In this document: piece after piece, positions 36,819 through 44,983 of the stretch
How the letters are laid out: every line of letters begins with the position of its first letter
Numbering within the stretch: position 1 is the stretch's first letter
Assembly: GCF_000224085.1 (NCBI RefSeq)
Contig: NC_015945.1
Coordinates: forward strand, 817,501 to 881,500
Reading direction: 5' to 3'
Source of the DNA: Allomuricauda ruestringensis DSM 13258
Lineage (GTDB): Bacteria > Bacteroidota > Bacteroidia > Flavobacteriales > Flavobacteriaceae
Length of the DNA: 64,000 nucleotides
Translations under genes and position numbers: made by a program
Notes under the pieces: model-generated
The model's database searches: none
Told to the model about the DNA's origin: nothing
What the model saw: the letters and a program-made list of their open reading frames with translations, nothing else

Positions 36819-37728
36819 TGCTATGAGAAGCTTTGTTGGTTATGAACTTGTCTATGGTTTCCATTATTTGCGCTTTGTCCGCCCCTTCCTTTTCCAAAGC
36901 ATAAAAGTGCATAAACAAAGGCTGACCATCAACCTGTTTTAGAAGCGTCAAACCTCCCTCTCTCTTATAAACCTCATCCCAAGCATTCCTTGCCGTTGCC
37001 CAGAAATCTTTGTTTTTGCTCCACCAATCTTTGGCTGCCTTGCATTTTTCATCTGCGACCTTAACGTACGTATTGTACCCTTTCTCTTGGGCCAAGAGCA
37101 CATCTTCCTTACCATCTTTACGGATGATTTTGTCATTATCCTGCTCATGTACCCATCCAGTAGATGTAATTTCATGCCTATTTCCACGGCTCATCACATT
37201 ATAGTCGCTCCTTTTGGTGTATTCCCTTCGTGGCAATGGCGAATCACTCTTGTTCTCCCAATAATGCTTTCCATCAAAATGTACCCAAGTTGAAGAACCC
37301 GCATATCTTGGGCTGTCATCCACTTGATACACCTTTTGGGTCCATTGCCCCACAACCTCATCTGCCGGAAGCTCGGTAAATACCCAATTATTGTCCTTAT
37401 CGTAATGGAATATTTTCTGGTTCTCGTACAGCCAATCTTGTCTCCAATGCTTGATTACCATGGTATCATTGAGCACCAACAAATGTTGTAGCGAAATTTT
37501 ATTGTTCTCATCCACAATGGGCAAAGCCAATTCCAAAGCTTTTGAAGTGTAGTCCAAATGCTTTTCGTAGTCAATTTCTGGAGCAAAGGTCTCGGTATAC
37601 TTAAAACTTACCTCGTAGCATCCGCACATGTCCAAAATGGCTTGGCGGTCCAGTTCTTTCTTTTCTTGAGAAGTTGCCACAGTTGTTGCAAAAGCAATAA
37701 ACAACAATGGCAGGATTAATTTCTTCAT
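36802..37728 (-). CDS. DUF6607 family secreted protein
   Basis: 308 aa. Signal peptide KKLILPLLFIAFATTVATSQ. The mature part opens LDRQAILDMCGCYEVSFKYTE and has WVFTELPADEVVGQWTQKVYQ and YAGSSTWVHFDGKHYWEN, characteristic of DUF6607. The CGC pair near residue 35 could bind metal or heme. Biochemical role unknown; proteins of this kind often sit beside HmuY/TonB-receptor genes, as here. First gene of a reverse-strand operon with the FMN-binding protein, divergent from the receptor. Confidence 0.85.
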   Translation of the reverse strand: MKKLILPLLFIAFATTVATSQEKKELDRQAILDMCGCYEVSFKYTETFAPEIDYEKHLDYTSKALELALPIVDENNKISLQHLLVLNDTMVIKHWRQDWLYENQKIFHYDKDNNWVFTELPADEVVGQWTQKVYQVDDSPRYAGSSTWVHFDGKHYWENKSDSPLPRREYTKRSDYNVMSRGNRHEITSTGWVHEQDNDKIIRKDGKEDVLLAQEKGYNTYVKVADEKCKAAKDWWSKNKDFWATARNAWDEVYKREGGLTLLKQVDGQPLFMHFYALEKEGADKAQIMETIDKFITNKASHSNVEGQ

Positions 37729-37766
37729 ATCAGTCTCTGTTAGATTATTTTAAAAATGTTCTTGGC

Positions 37767-37815
37767 CAAAAATACTAAACTTATTTAGATTGAATTAAAA
37801 TAAAATATATATTTG
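37767..37815. promoter_or_regulatory. Divergent promoter region with a Fur-like 9-1-9 palindrome
   Basis: ATTTAGATTGAATTAAAAT (37783-37801) is a 19-bp near-palindrome with 7 of 9 matched positions per arm around a central G, the layout of Fur boxes. It lies between TATATTTG (37808-37815, forward -7 of the TonB receptor gene) and TATTTTTG on the reverse strand (37774-37767, -7 of the DUF6607 gene), covering the -33 zone of both. A single repressor there could control both operons by iron. Neither promoter shows a clear TTG at -33. Confidence 0.45.
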
Positions 37816-37833
37816 TCATCAAATTTAAATAGA

Positions 37834-39999
37834 ATGAGTCTAAATAAAAACAATCTACTACTGTTTATCCCTTGCTTTTACTCCGTATTCGGATTGGCCC
37901 AGGAATCAAAAACAGCAGCAAAAGACTCATTGTCCATGCAAAAATTGGATGAAGTTGTAGTGACCGGGGAGAGCCAAGTCATGTCCCTAAGTAAAAAATT
38001 GTTTGCCGTGGGCGTGCTGGAACAAAAGGACATTGCCAAGGTCGCTGGCAACAATCTGGCCGACATTTTAAACTACAATCTTAATATAACGGTAACCCCG
38101 GATCCATCTACGGGCCGTTCTACCATAAGTATGTTCGGATTGGATGGTCAATATGTAAAAGTGCTTATTGATGGTATCCCCATGGCCAGCGATAATGGAA
38201 TGGGCAATAACATAGACATTACCCAAATTAACCTGGAAGATGTGGAGCGTATCGAAATTGTGGAAGGCTCTATGGGCGTACTCTACGGTGACAATGCCGT
38301 GGCGGGGGTAATCAATATTGTGACCAAGCGCGGGTTGGAGAACGATTACAAGTGGCAGCTCCAAGTTTCCGTACAAGAGGAAACCGTGGGCAGCGAATAT
38401 GCTTTATTTGATGAAGGCAGACACATTCAAAATGCAAAACTTAGCCATCAATTGAGTGATAAAACCAGTATTTCCATCGGGGGTTCCCGAAACGACAATG
38501 CTGGTTTTTTTAATAATTACCAAGGTAAAAACTATGTAAATATTCAGGACAACGCTGTGGTGAACGACAGTTTGCGGGGTATGGAATGGAATCCCAAAGA
38601 GCAGTTCACCGCTTTTGGAAACCTAAATACAGCCTTGGGAAAACATGCTATTTTCTACAAAATCCAATATTATGATGAATCTGTTCCGGTGTACAATCAC
38701 TACGTAAACGGTAGGTTGGACAGCAATACGGGCATGGTGAATCCAACGGCCTTGGATGAAAATTTTGACACCCAAAGGCTGATGAACAATCTTAACATAT
38801 CCGGTCCTCTAAAAGGGCCTACGATATATAATTTATCATTGTCCCATCAAACACAAAAACGTTACTACAAACAGTTCGTGTACAATATTCGTGAGCGTGG
38901 AATAGCATCTGTTATTGCCGACGATTTAAGTCAATCCAGCGAAATATGGTACTCAAAAGGATTTGTGAGCAATATGGTTCCAACATCAGATTTTTTCAAC
39001 CTACAATTGGGCTACGAGTTCAATCACCAAACTGGGTTCGATGCCATCGCTACGGGCGAATATTCCAGCGATGTGGTGGAAAACACCTTGGAAAACTACG
39101 ATTTTTTTGGGGTGGCCGATTTTAACATCACCGATAGATTTTCCGTCTTCCCCGGAGCAAGGTTCACGAACAACTCCCAATTTGGGAATAAATTGATCTG
39201 GTCCCTGTCCTCCACCTATAACATCAGCAATACCTTTAAAATAAAAGGCGTGTTCGGTTCTGCATTTAGGGCACCGAATTTTGAGGAATTGTTCTTCTAC
39301 TTTGTGGATTCCAATCACAATGTACAAGGAAATCCCAAGCTTGACCCCGAGGACGGTATTTCACTTTTCTTGAACGTGGAGGAAAAGTTCAGGCTTTCCG
39401 ACAAGAGCATGTTAAAAACTGCCTTAAAATCTTACTATTTTGATATTGATGATAAAATAGCCTCCGTAATTGTCACGGACGATGAAGACAGAAACTTGTT
39501 CACCTTTGATAATGTGGACTACTCCAAAATATTGGGCTTTTCATTGGAGAATTCCCTCATCATGGACCGCTGGCAAGCTTCCCTGGGGATGACTTATTTG
39601 GGACAATCCACTGCAATTGATGCTTCACAGGTAAGCAACAGCGACTATTTATGGAGCTTCAATCTCCAATCTTCTTTGGGCTATACCATCCCATCCATCA
39701 ACACCACATTATCCGCACAGCTTAAATATACCGGAAGAACCCAGATTGTGGAAAATAATACTGGTGGAACAGAACTTGGCCAAACCGATGATTTTACTTG
39801 GATGGATGCCTCGGCCAGGGTCAATATCACCAAAAACTTAAGCCTTACGCTAGGGGCACGGAACATCTTCGACATTGTTCGGGTAAATGCCTCGGACACT
39901 CCCTCGGGGGCACACGGCAGTTCGGGGGTACCAAGTCGTTTATTCGGCAATGGAAGATCATATTACCTAAAACTATTATACAATCTAAATTTCAATTAA
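37834..39999 (+). CDS. TonB-dependent receptor, probable heme receptor (HmuR-like)
   Basis: 721 aa from the Met followed by SLNKNNLLLFIPCFYSVFG; seven residues upstream are possible. TonB box region LDEVVVTGESQ (about 43-53). Plug contains GLDGQYVKVLIDGIPMAS and EIVEGSMGVLYGDNAVAGVI. The barrel contains FGSAFRAPNFEELFFYFVDS with NHNVQGNPKLDPE, the FRAP/NPxL-type pattern seen in heme and siderophore receptors. The C-terminus is YYLKLLYNLNFN. No CarboxypepD_reg domain. A HmuY-like gene begins 5 bp after its stop codon, which is the strongest clue for heme as ligand. Confidence 0.9.
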   Translation: MSLNKNNLLLFIPCFYSVFGLAQESKTAAKDSLSMQKLDEVVVTGESQVMSLSKKLFAVGVLEQKDIAKVAGNNLADILNYNLNITVTPDPSTGRSTISMFGLDGQYVKVLIDGIPMASDNGMGNNIDITQINLEDVERIEIVEGSMGVLYGDNAVAGVINIVTKRGLENDYKWQLQVSVQEETVGSEYALFDEGRHIQNAKLSHQLSDKTSISIGGSRNDNAGFFNNYQGKNYVNIQDNAVVNDSLRGMEWNPKEQFTAFGNLNTALGKHAIFYKIQYYDESVPVYNHYVNGRLDSNTGMVNPTALDENFDTQRLMNNLNISGPLKGPTIYNLSLSHQTQKRYYKQFVYNIRERGIASVIADDLSQSSEIWYSKGFVSNMVPTSDFFNLQLGYEFNHQTGFDAIATGEYSSDVVENTLENYDFFGVADFNITDRFSVFPGARFTNNSQFGNKLIWSLSSTYNISNTFKIKGVFGSAFRAPNFEELFFYFVDSNHNVQGNPKLDPEDGISLFLNVEEKFRLSDKSMLKTALKSYYFDIDDKIASVIVTDDEDRNLFTFDNVDYSKILGFSLENSLIMDRWQASLGMTYLGQSTAIDASQVSNSDYLWSFNLQSSLGYTIPSINTTLSAQLKYTGRTQIVENNTGGTELGQTDDFTWMDASARVNITKNLSLTLGARNIFDIVRVNASDTPSGAHGSSGVPSRLFGNGRSYYLKLLYNLNFN

Positions 40000-40004
40000 A
40001 ACCA

Positions 40005-41531
40005 ATGAGAAAAACAATCCTATTAAAAGCAATCGCACTCTTGCTCATCATTAGCTCCTGTAGCGACGATGACGATGGCCAAGACCTCATAGACTTTACG
40101 GTGAACTTTAGCAGTGAAACCGTTAACGCCTCTGAGGAGGACACAACATCAGAAATTACACTTAACTTTTCCAGGTCTGCCTCCGAAGCAGGAACCATTA
40201 CTGTTGCCTACGCCGGCACCAATGCCGAATACGGAACAGATTTCACCACCTCCCCAGATGGAGCATCCGGAACCCTATCCATTCCCGTAGCGATAGGCGA
40301 CCAATCCGCCTCTTTCACTTTTACCAAATTGGAAGATGCCATTGAGGGGGAAACAAAATCGGTAACCTTCTCCATTGATGGTTTCGATAATACGGATTGG
40401 TCCCAAGGTGCTACAGCATCCACTTTGGTAAGCTTTACCCCTATTGCGGCCACCAGCGGCGTAGTCGATTCTGAAAATGGGGGCGCCACCATACCCAACC
40501 AAGTCTATTTTGATTTTAGTTCCGCCACCCAAACAACTGTACAGCGAGATACTTGGGAAATTGCCCTGTACAACGGGGCAGAAAACCATGTGTTCCTGAA
40601 TTCTGCCCTAGCTGTATCTGCTGTTGAGCTTATAGGGGTTACCGATTTACTTGCCATTACAGAAACTAGCAATCTTTCCGAACCTATGGAATTGATGGGT
40701 TTAAATGCAATGTTCCAACCAGAGCCTGTAACGGTTAATACCGTATCCGAACTTTTAGAAGGTTTGCCCGTGAGCTATAATCAATATGGGAACTTGGATG
40801 AAGGAATTTCCTTTACCGACAATCCCGAAGGCACTTTGGAGGACACGGCCTTTAGCGAGATATCGACTACCGCAGAGGAAAACTATGTCTACATTGTAAG
40901 TCTGGGCAATGAAATCCCTATTGAGGAAGAATTGGAAGAGTCAATTGAACCCGGTACCATTAACACCTCTGGAGATCATAGAGGGTTCTTAAAAGTAAGA
41001 ATCTTGAGCGACGGCAACAGCTATACCATTCAATATGCGGATTTAGCTGAAACCGAGTCATACAATGAAGTGACCGTATCCAAAGACGACGCCTATAATC
41101 TCACTGCTTTTAGTTTGACCAATGGCGAAACCGTAAGCGTAGAGCCTACCAAAGAGCAGTGGGACATTAATCTAAGTGGTGTGTTTGCTTATTATGGTGA
41201 TTCCGGAGGACTTGTTGCAGGTCTTACTTATTCTGATTATGTAGTGCACAATAATTTGGGGGGAGCTGGCGTATACCAAGTTATTGTTGAGGGCGATGCC
41301 CCTACATATGCTAATTTCAGTATGGATAATGTTGAGGAGGCTTCGTTTGTTTTCAACAACCGTTCTTATATAGGAACCGGATGGAGACAACCCTACGGAG
41401 GCCCAATCTATGAAGACAGGTATTATGTTCTGAAGGACATCGATGGAAATTATTATAAATTCATGTTTACAGCATATACCAGTACCGAAGGTGAAAGGGG
41501 CCATTACCAGTTTACTTACGAACGCTTATAA
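40005..41531 (+). CDS. HmuY-family heme-binding lipoprotein with N-terminal Calx-beta-like domain
   Basis: 508 aa from the ATG 5 bp after the receptor stop. Lipoprotein Cys19 is followed by SDDDDG, a strong surface-export signal. Residues about 30-115 resemble a Calx-beta domain (SASEAGTITVAYAGTNAEYG, TDFTTSPDGASGTL). The rest is HmuY-like: VYFDFSSATQTTVQRDTWEIAL, then WDINLSGVF and the closing YYVLKDIDGNYYKFMFTAYT with GERGHYQFTYERL. Classical HmuY is about 215 aa, so this protein is more than twice as long. It would capture heme outside the cell and hand it to the receptor. Confidence 0.88.
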   Translation: MRKTILLKAIALLLIISSCSDDDDGQDLIDFTVNFSSETVNASEEDTTSEITLNFSRSASEAGTITVAYAGTNAEYGTDFTTSPDGASGTLSIPVAIGDQSASFTFTKLEDAIEGETKSVTFSIDGFDNTDWSQGATASTLVSFTPIAATSGVVDSENGGATIPNQVYFDFSSATQTTVQRDTWEIALYNGAENHVFLNSALAVSAVELIGVTDLLAITETSNLSEPMELMGLNAMFQPEPVTVNTVSELLEGLPVSYNQYGNLDEGISFTDNPEGTLEDTAFSEISTTAEENYVYIVSLGNEIPIEEELEESIEPGTINTSGDHRGFLKVRILSDGNSYTIQYADLAETESYNEVTVSKDDAYNLTAFSLTNGETVSVEPTKEQWDINLSGVFAYYGDSGGLVAGLTYSDYVVHNNLGGAGVYQVIVEGDAPTYANFSMDNVEEASFVFNNRSYIGTGWRQPYGGPIYEDRYYVLKDIDGNYYKFMFTAYTSTEGERGHYQFTYERL

Positions 41532-41625
41532 ACACTAACCATTTATTCGGATGCTCAACACTCGATCCACATTACCTTTTGTTATGTTATCAACCTGAGT
41601 GGTTCAGTTTGAGTTAGTTTGTGTG

Positions 41626-41654
41626 AGAAGCGGGGCAATTGCCCCGCTTTTTAT
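41626..41654 (+). terminator. Intrinsic terminator of the heme-uptake operon
   Basis: Perfect palindrome AAGCGGGGCAATTGCCCCGC (41628-41647), then TTTTTAT. Confidence 0.88.
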
Positions 41655-41720
41655 CTTCTTTTACGATACGAAAAAAATGGATTGGGTTAAGCCCTATCAT
41701 CATAAATATTTTATTTTATA

Positions 41721-41915
41721 ACCCGTTATGCTTTTTGATAAAATTTGTCATTTCGAGTGGATTTCACGACAGCATGAGTGAAATTTGTATCGAGAAAAAG
41801 AATTTTTGTCTAAAAAAGTTCTCGACCTGCCTGCCAGCAGGCAGGTGTGATTTTCGTTCCTCAAAATCGAACTGACGCCTAGAACTAAGTTTTATGTTCA
41901 AAATGCACAATGGGT
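41721..41915. mobile_element. MITE-like element, 195 bp with 18-bp terminal inverted repeats
   Basis: Left end ACCCGTTATGCTTTTTGA (41721-41738), right end TCAAAATGCACAATGGGT (41898-41915), 15 of 18 positions complementary. The interior has GTCATTTCGAG, TATCGAGAAA, TTCTCGACCTGCC and the palindrome CCTGCCTGCCAGCAGGCAGG. No reading frame. Second copy of the family at 18677-18868. With the terminator at 41626 it accounts for the gene-free stretch 41532-41937. Confidence 0.72.
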
Positions 41916-41937
41916 ATTTATAGTAAAAGATATTTAA

Positions 41938-42345
41938 ATGAAGGACGATATGGGAGTAATATCAACAAACAAACGGGAAATAAAGCTTTTTTACAATGCG
42001 GAAACCAGTGTGGGCATGCAGACCTTGGCTTATTTAAAAGCTTCCAAGAAAAAAATATTGGATGTGGATTTGTCGAAAACCAAGGTAACCGGAACCCAAT
42101 GGACCGAACTCGCCAAACGTTTGGAAAAGCCCATTAAAGAACTCATCAATATCGAACATCCTGATTTTATGAAGGAATACGGAAAAACACACGACCTCCA
42201 TGGCGATGAAGATTGGCTCAAGGTTTTGGTAAACAATCCCAAGGTGGTAACCCAACCTATATTGGTGAACGGGGATAAAGTCATTCAAATAGATACCCCT
42301 TCGAGAGTTATGTCCTTCTTGGAAGAAGAAGAAGACCAAAACTAA
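41938..42345 (+). CDS. ArsC/Spx-like thioredoxin-fold protein lacking the catalytic Cys
   Basis: 135 aa; a start at 41950 (GVISTNKREIKLFYN) would agree better with the usual N-terminus of the family. The fold is recognisable from IKLFYNAETSVGMQTLAYLK, then TQWTELAKRLEKPIKELIN and TQPILVNGDKVIQIDTP. In active ArsC/Spx proteins the first strand is followed by a redox Cys; here the position reads Y-N-A-E, and there is no Cys in the protein. It is therefore not an arsenate reductase; a regulatory or binding role is more likely. The MITE-like element ends 22 bp before the start. Confidence 0.8.
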   Translation: MKDDMGVISTNKREIKLFYNAETSVGMQTLAYLKASKKKILDVDLSKTKVTGTQWTELAKRLEKPIKELINIEHPDFMKEYGKTHDLHGDEDWLKVLVNNPKVVTQPILVNGDKVIQIDTPSRVMSFLEEEEDQN

Positions 42346-42620
42346 TCCCCAACTTTTACCCTTTACCTTTTACACTTAACCATTTTACCTTTAACCCACA
42401 TTTTATTGACAATTGTCAACCGTTCATTACAAATTGCAGAAAACCCCCAGTTTTTTTAAGGTTTTCCGTAATGGTGTTTTGTTAACATTTGGTAATTTGC
42501 GATTCGCAGCCCCTCCCCCATATTTTACAAGAGCTAGTTTATGCTTTGGACAAAACATAAAGTAGAAAAGTATTAGTAGAACTAAAGTGCTGTTACATTA
42601 TTTAATATAAAAGTGAAATT

Positions 42621-42752
42621 ATGGGAATCAAACCAGGTAGAAAAAGAATAGCCAAATCAACTGGGAAACCTGACAGACGTCAAAGGGACAACAAAAAAAC
42701 TCCTGGTAATACTAAAACTCTTAAACCACACAAACATAAAAAAGGGGATTAA
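42621..42752 (+). CDS. Very basic small protein, 43 aa (hypothetical)
   Basis: ATG at 42621, stop at 42750. Sequence starts GIKPGRKRIAKSTGKPDRRQ and ends KTLKPHKHKKGD, with over a third Lys/Arg and almost no hydrophobic residues. It may bind nucleic acid. It lies 79 bp before the zinc-ribbon nuclease-like gene on the same strand and could be co-transcribed. Its small size makes chance possible. The 275 bp before it (42346-42620) contain no gene I can support. Confidence 0.45.
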   Translation: MGIKPGRKRIAKSTGKPDRRQRDNKKTPGNTKTLKPHKHKKGD

Positions 42753-42831
42753 AGTTATTTAATACAAAAAAGAGAGATATCTAATTCTTAGATCATTTCT
42801 ATTCTTTGCGATTGACAAACAACTAATAAAA

Positions 42832-43443
42832 ATGGCTGAATGTATCGAATGTGGTGAGTACACCAAATTTGAGGGTGGTCTTTGTTACCCTTGTTATAAA
42901 AATCAAAATATATCCAAGACGCAGGAAGAAAAAGATGATTCTGAAAAAAAAGGATTGAGTGATAAAGACTTCAATTATCGCTATGGGATGATTAAAGGCC
43001 GTATCGCAGAAACTTTAATTCAAGAATTGTTTTTAAGTCTAGATTATAATGTCTTCCGTTATGGTATGGAAAATACCATACCCGGAATAATGGAACTTTT
43101 GAAAGGTGTACGCTCCGATGTTGCACAAGAAATAAGAAGAATGCCCGATTTTGTAATTCAGGATCAACGTTCCAAAGCGGTTTATTTTCTAGAAGTGAAA
43201 TTCAGGGCAAGTGGAGAGTTTAAACTGAAAGACCTACCTGAAAATTACCCTTATGAAAATGCTTACATAATATTAGTTTCAAAAAAACACATAAAATGTA
43301 TTACTGTTACAGAGCTGATGGAGGGCAAAGAAATTACAGCAAATTCTAAAAATTATTTAGGTAGCCGAAAAGAATTTGACTTAGACAAAAAGGTTATAAT
43401 TGACTTCTGCAATTTCGCAGTTCAGTTTTTTGAGAATGTTTAA
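42832..43443 (+). CDS. Zinc-ribbon protein with PD-(D/E)XK nuclease-like domain
   Basis: 203 aa. N-terminal zinc ribbon with C4-x2-C7 (CIEC) and C18-x2-C21 (CYPC). After a charged linker comes a conserved helix with E60 (GMIKGRIAETLIQELF), then RMPDFVIQ (D106) and YFLEVKFRASGEF (E121, K123). The E...PD...ExK order and spacing match the PD-(D/E)XK fold of restriction-like nucleases. The next strand ENAYIILVSKKH also fits. Substrate and biological role are unknown; A/T-rich codons and small neighbouring genes suggest accessory DNA. Confidence 0.72.
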   Translation: MAECIECGEYTKFEGGLCYPCYKNQNISKTQEEKDDSEKKGLSDKDFNYRYGMIKGRIAETLIQELFLSLDYNVFRYGMENTIPGIMELLKGVRSDVAQEIRRMPDFVIQDQRSKAVYFLEVKFRASGEFKLKDLPENYPYENAYIILVSKKHIKCITVTELMEGKEITANSKNYLGSRKEFDLDKKVIIDFCNFAVQFFENV

Positions 43444-43581
43444 TAAAAATAAACAGACTAAGTTTTATTTATTACAATTTAAAAACGCAACTTGATAGGT
43501 TTGGCGAAAGAAATTCTTACTAAATATTTATTTGCAAATAAAATCTTATAAGATGGATGACAAAATTATCAACTTTCATAT

Positions 43582-43794
43582 CTATACCGCTTGGTCCAAA
43601 TAGCCTCCATACATTTCGGCAAACCGTTCCATTTTTGCTGGTGGCACTTCCATAAGCTCGGCTACAATGGTCATCAAATCCAAAGCATACAACCCACCAT
43701 CATCCAAACCTATTTGCCTTAGAGCATCGGTGAGTTGGCTATGTTTTAAATCTTGCTGTATAAGCCGTACTGCCAAGAGTTTGCTATGCATCAC
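43582..43794 (-). CDS. Small hypothetical protein, 70 aa
   Basis: Helical protein: HSKLLAVRLIQQDLKHSQLT, then DDGGLYALDLMTIVAELMEV and ERFAEMYGGYLDQAV. A start one codon later is equally possible. No family recognised. It is divergent from the HTH gene at 43951, with 156 bp between them that contain palindromic sites, so the HTH protein may control it. Confidence 0.6.
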   Translation of the reverse strand: MMHSKLLAVRLIQQDLKHSQLTDALRQIGLDDGGLYALDLMTIVAELMEVPPAKMERFAEMYGGYLDQAV

Positions 43795-43911
43795 AAATAG
43801 ATATTATTGTATCTCAATATAAATTTATATCATTTTATATTATTTCACAACATTTTTATGTATTGTATTTTGCTATACGATAAATAATCAATTTGTAAAA
43901 TGGTACAATTT

Positions 43912-43930
43912 CATATTACAAAGTAATATG
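43912..43930. promoter_or_regulatory. Candidate operator of the HTH gene
   Basis: Perfect palindrome CATATTAC-AAA-GTAATATG, 21 bp before the HTH start codon. A weaker one, TTGTA-N6-TACAA, lies about 20 bp upstream. Suits autoregulation by the HTH protein; inference. Confidence 0.5.
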
Positions 43931-43950
43931 TTCATGTATCGCTTTTCCTT

Positions 43951-44145
43951 ATGAATAGAATTAAAGAGGTATTGAAACAACAAGGTAGAACCCAAACGTG
44001 GTTGGCGGAGCAAGTCGGTAAAAGCTACGTAGTGGTCACCAATTATTGCAATAACAATGCCCAGCCAAGCATCCCTGTTTTGCGGCAAATCGCCAAAATA
44101 TTGGACGTGGATGTACGGGAACTTTTGGTGCCTACAAAGCCCTGA
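43951..44145 (+). CDS. XRE/Cro-type HTH regulator, 64 aa
   Basis: Entire protein is one HTH_3 domain: IKEVLKQQGRTQTWLAEQVG, then KSYVVVTNYCNNNAQPSIPV and LRQIAKILDVDVRELLV. The recognition helix is about residues 27-36. There is no partner domain. It is divergent from the 70-aa gene and behind a perfect palindrome, so it probably represses its own region. Confidence 0.88.
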   Translation: MNRIKEVLKQQGRTQTWLAEQVGKSYVVVTNYCNNNAQPSIPVLRQIAKILDVDVRELLVPTKP

Positions 44146-44184
44146 TCAAATAACCTCTCCACTGCCCCGATTGTCACATCACCG

Positions 44185-44275
44185 TGTCATTTCGAACCGA
44201 CTGCAAGGAGCGTGAGAAATCCCAAGCACGAACAGATTTCTCAATCGTCACTACGCTCCTCATTTCGAAATGACA
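44185..44275. repeat. REP-like palindrome
   Basis: Arms TGTCATTTCGAA (44185-44196) and TTCGAAATGACA (44264-44275), with inner arms AAGGAGCGTGAGAAAT and ATTTCTCAATCGTCAC...CGCTCCT. A fragment of the same repeat (CATCACCGTGTCATTTCGAA) is repeated at about 44317-44336. Confidence 0.8.
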
Positions 44276-44355
44276 AACTAAAGACACCCTCCCCACCGCC
44301 TCAATGGTCTTGTCCCATCACCGTGTCATTTCGAAACGGCCCCAACATTTTCACA

Positions 44356-44388
44356 CAAAAAACCACTTCAACTAAGTTGAAGTGGTTC
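44356..44388 (-). terminator. Intrinsic terminator of the 106-aa gene
   Basis: Perfect palindrome ACCACTTCAAC-TAA-type stem (44362-44386) with an A-run at 44356-44361 that reads as T-run on the reverse strand. Confidence 0.85.
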
Positions 44389-44411
44389 ACGTAGTACAAC
44401 ATTACACCACT

Positions 44412-44732
44412 CTAATTCATGTGAACCTCGCCCCACTTTTGAGCTTGATCGGCAAGGTTGGATTTCATTAAATCCCCCATGGTCATTGCAATTCTGAATT
44501 CGCAAACGGCTTCAAAATTTAAAAACCAGGGCTCTGCAATTGATGGGATGTAGGAGGCATCTGGAACATCGACCACCATTACGGCGCCACGGTTCCCCTC
44601 CTGTTCGGTAAAGTAAATACTTTCAGGCTTGATTTCATCGACCACCCGACCGATGACTTCCCCTGCTGTACCATTTTTGACCATTGTATTGAACGGTTCA
44701 ATGGGACAGCTTACACTAACCAACATTCTCAT
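44412..44732 (-). CDS. DUF3303-like small protein, 106 aa
   Basis: Opens RMLVSVSCPIEPFNTMVKNG and contains AVMVVDVPDASYIPSIAEPW and FEAVCEFRIAMTMGDL, a ferredoxin-like (ABM-type) pattern similar to DUF3303-like proteins. It has no signal peptide. Function unknown. Single gene with its own terminator; the 251 bp upstream (44733-44983) contain no gene. Confidence 0.72.
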   Translation of the reverse strand: MRMLVSVSCPIEPFNTMVKNGTAGEVIGRVVDEIKPESIYFTEQEGNRGAVMVVDVPDASYIPSIAEPWFLNFEAVCEFRIAMTMGDLMKSNLADQAQKWGEVHMN

Positions 44733-44983
44733 GATTGTGAATTTAAGTTATTGATTCCTTTAAGGTACAAAAAAGAAAAACCAACTCCCATCATTAACCG
44801 TATAATATTCAGTAGTTTAGTGTTAAATTTAGCCTTCTGCACACGCCCCTTTCAAACACTGTCCAATTGCCCTCATGCTAAATGGACAATTTCTTTATTT
44901 GTTGTAAAAAAAATCTGCAAGTAATGCTATATGCTATAGAAAGACTGGCCCGAGTTGAACAAGAAAATGGTAATGGAAAGATT

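Noticed and set aside
39798..40004. 69-residue N-terminal extension of the HmuY-like frame
   Set aside because: It overlaps the end of the TonB receptor gene in another frame; the Met at 40005 starts a perfect lipoprotein leader.
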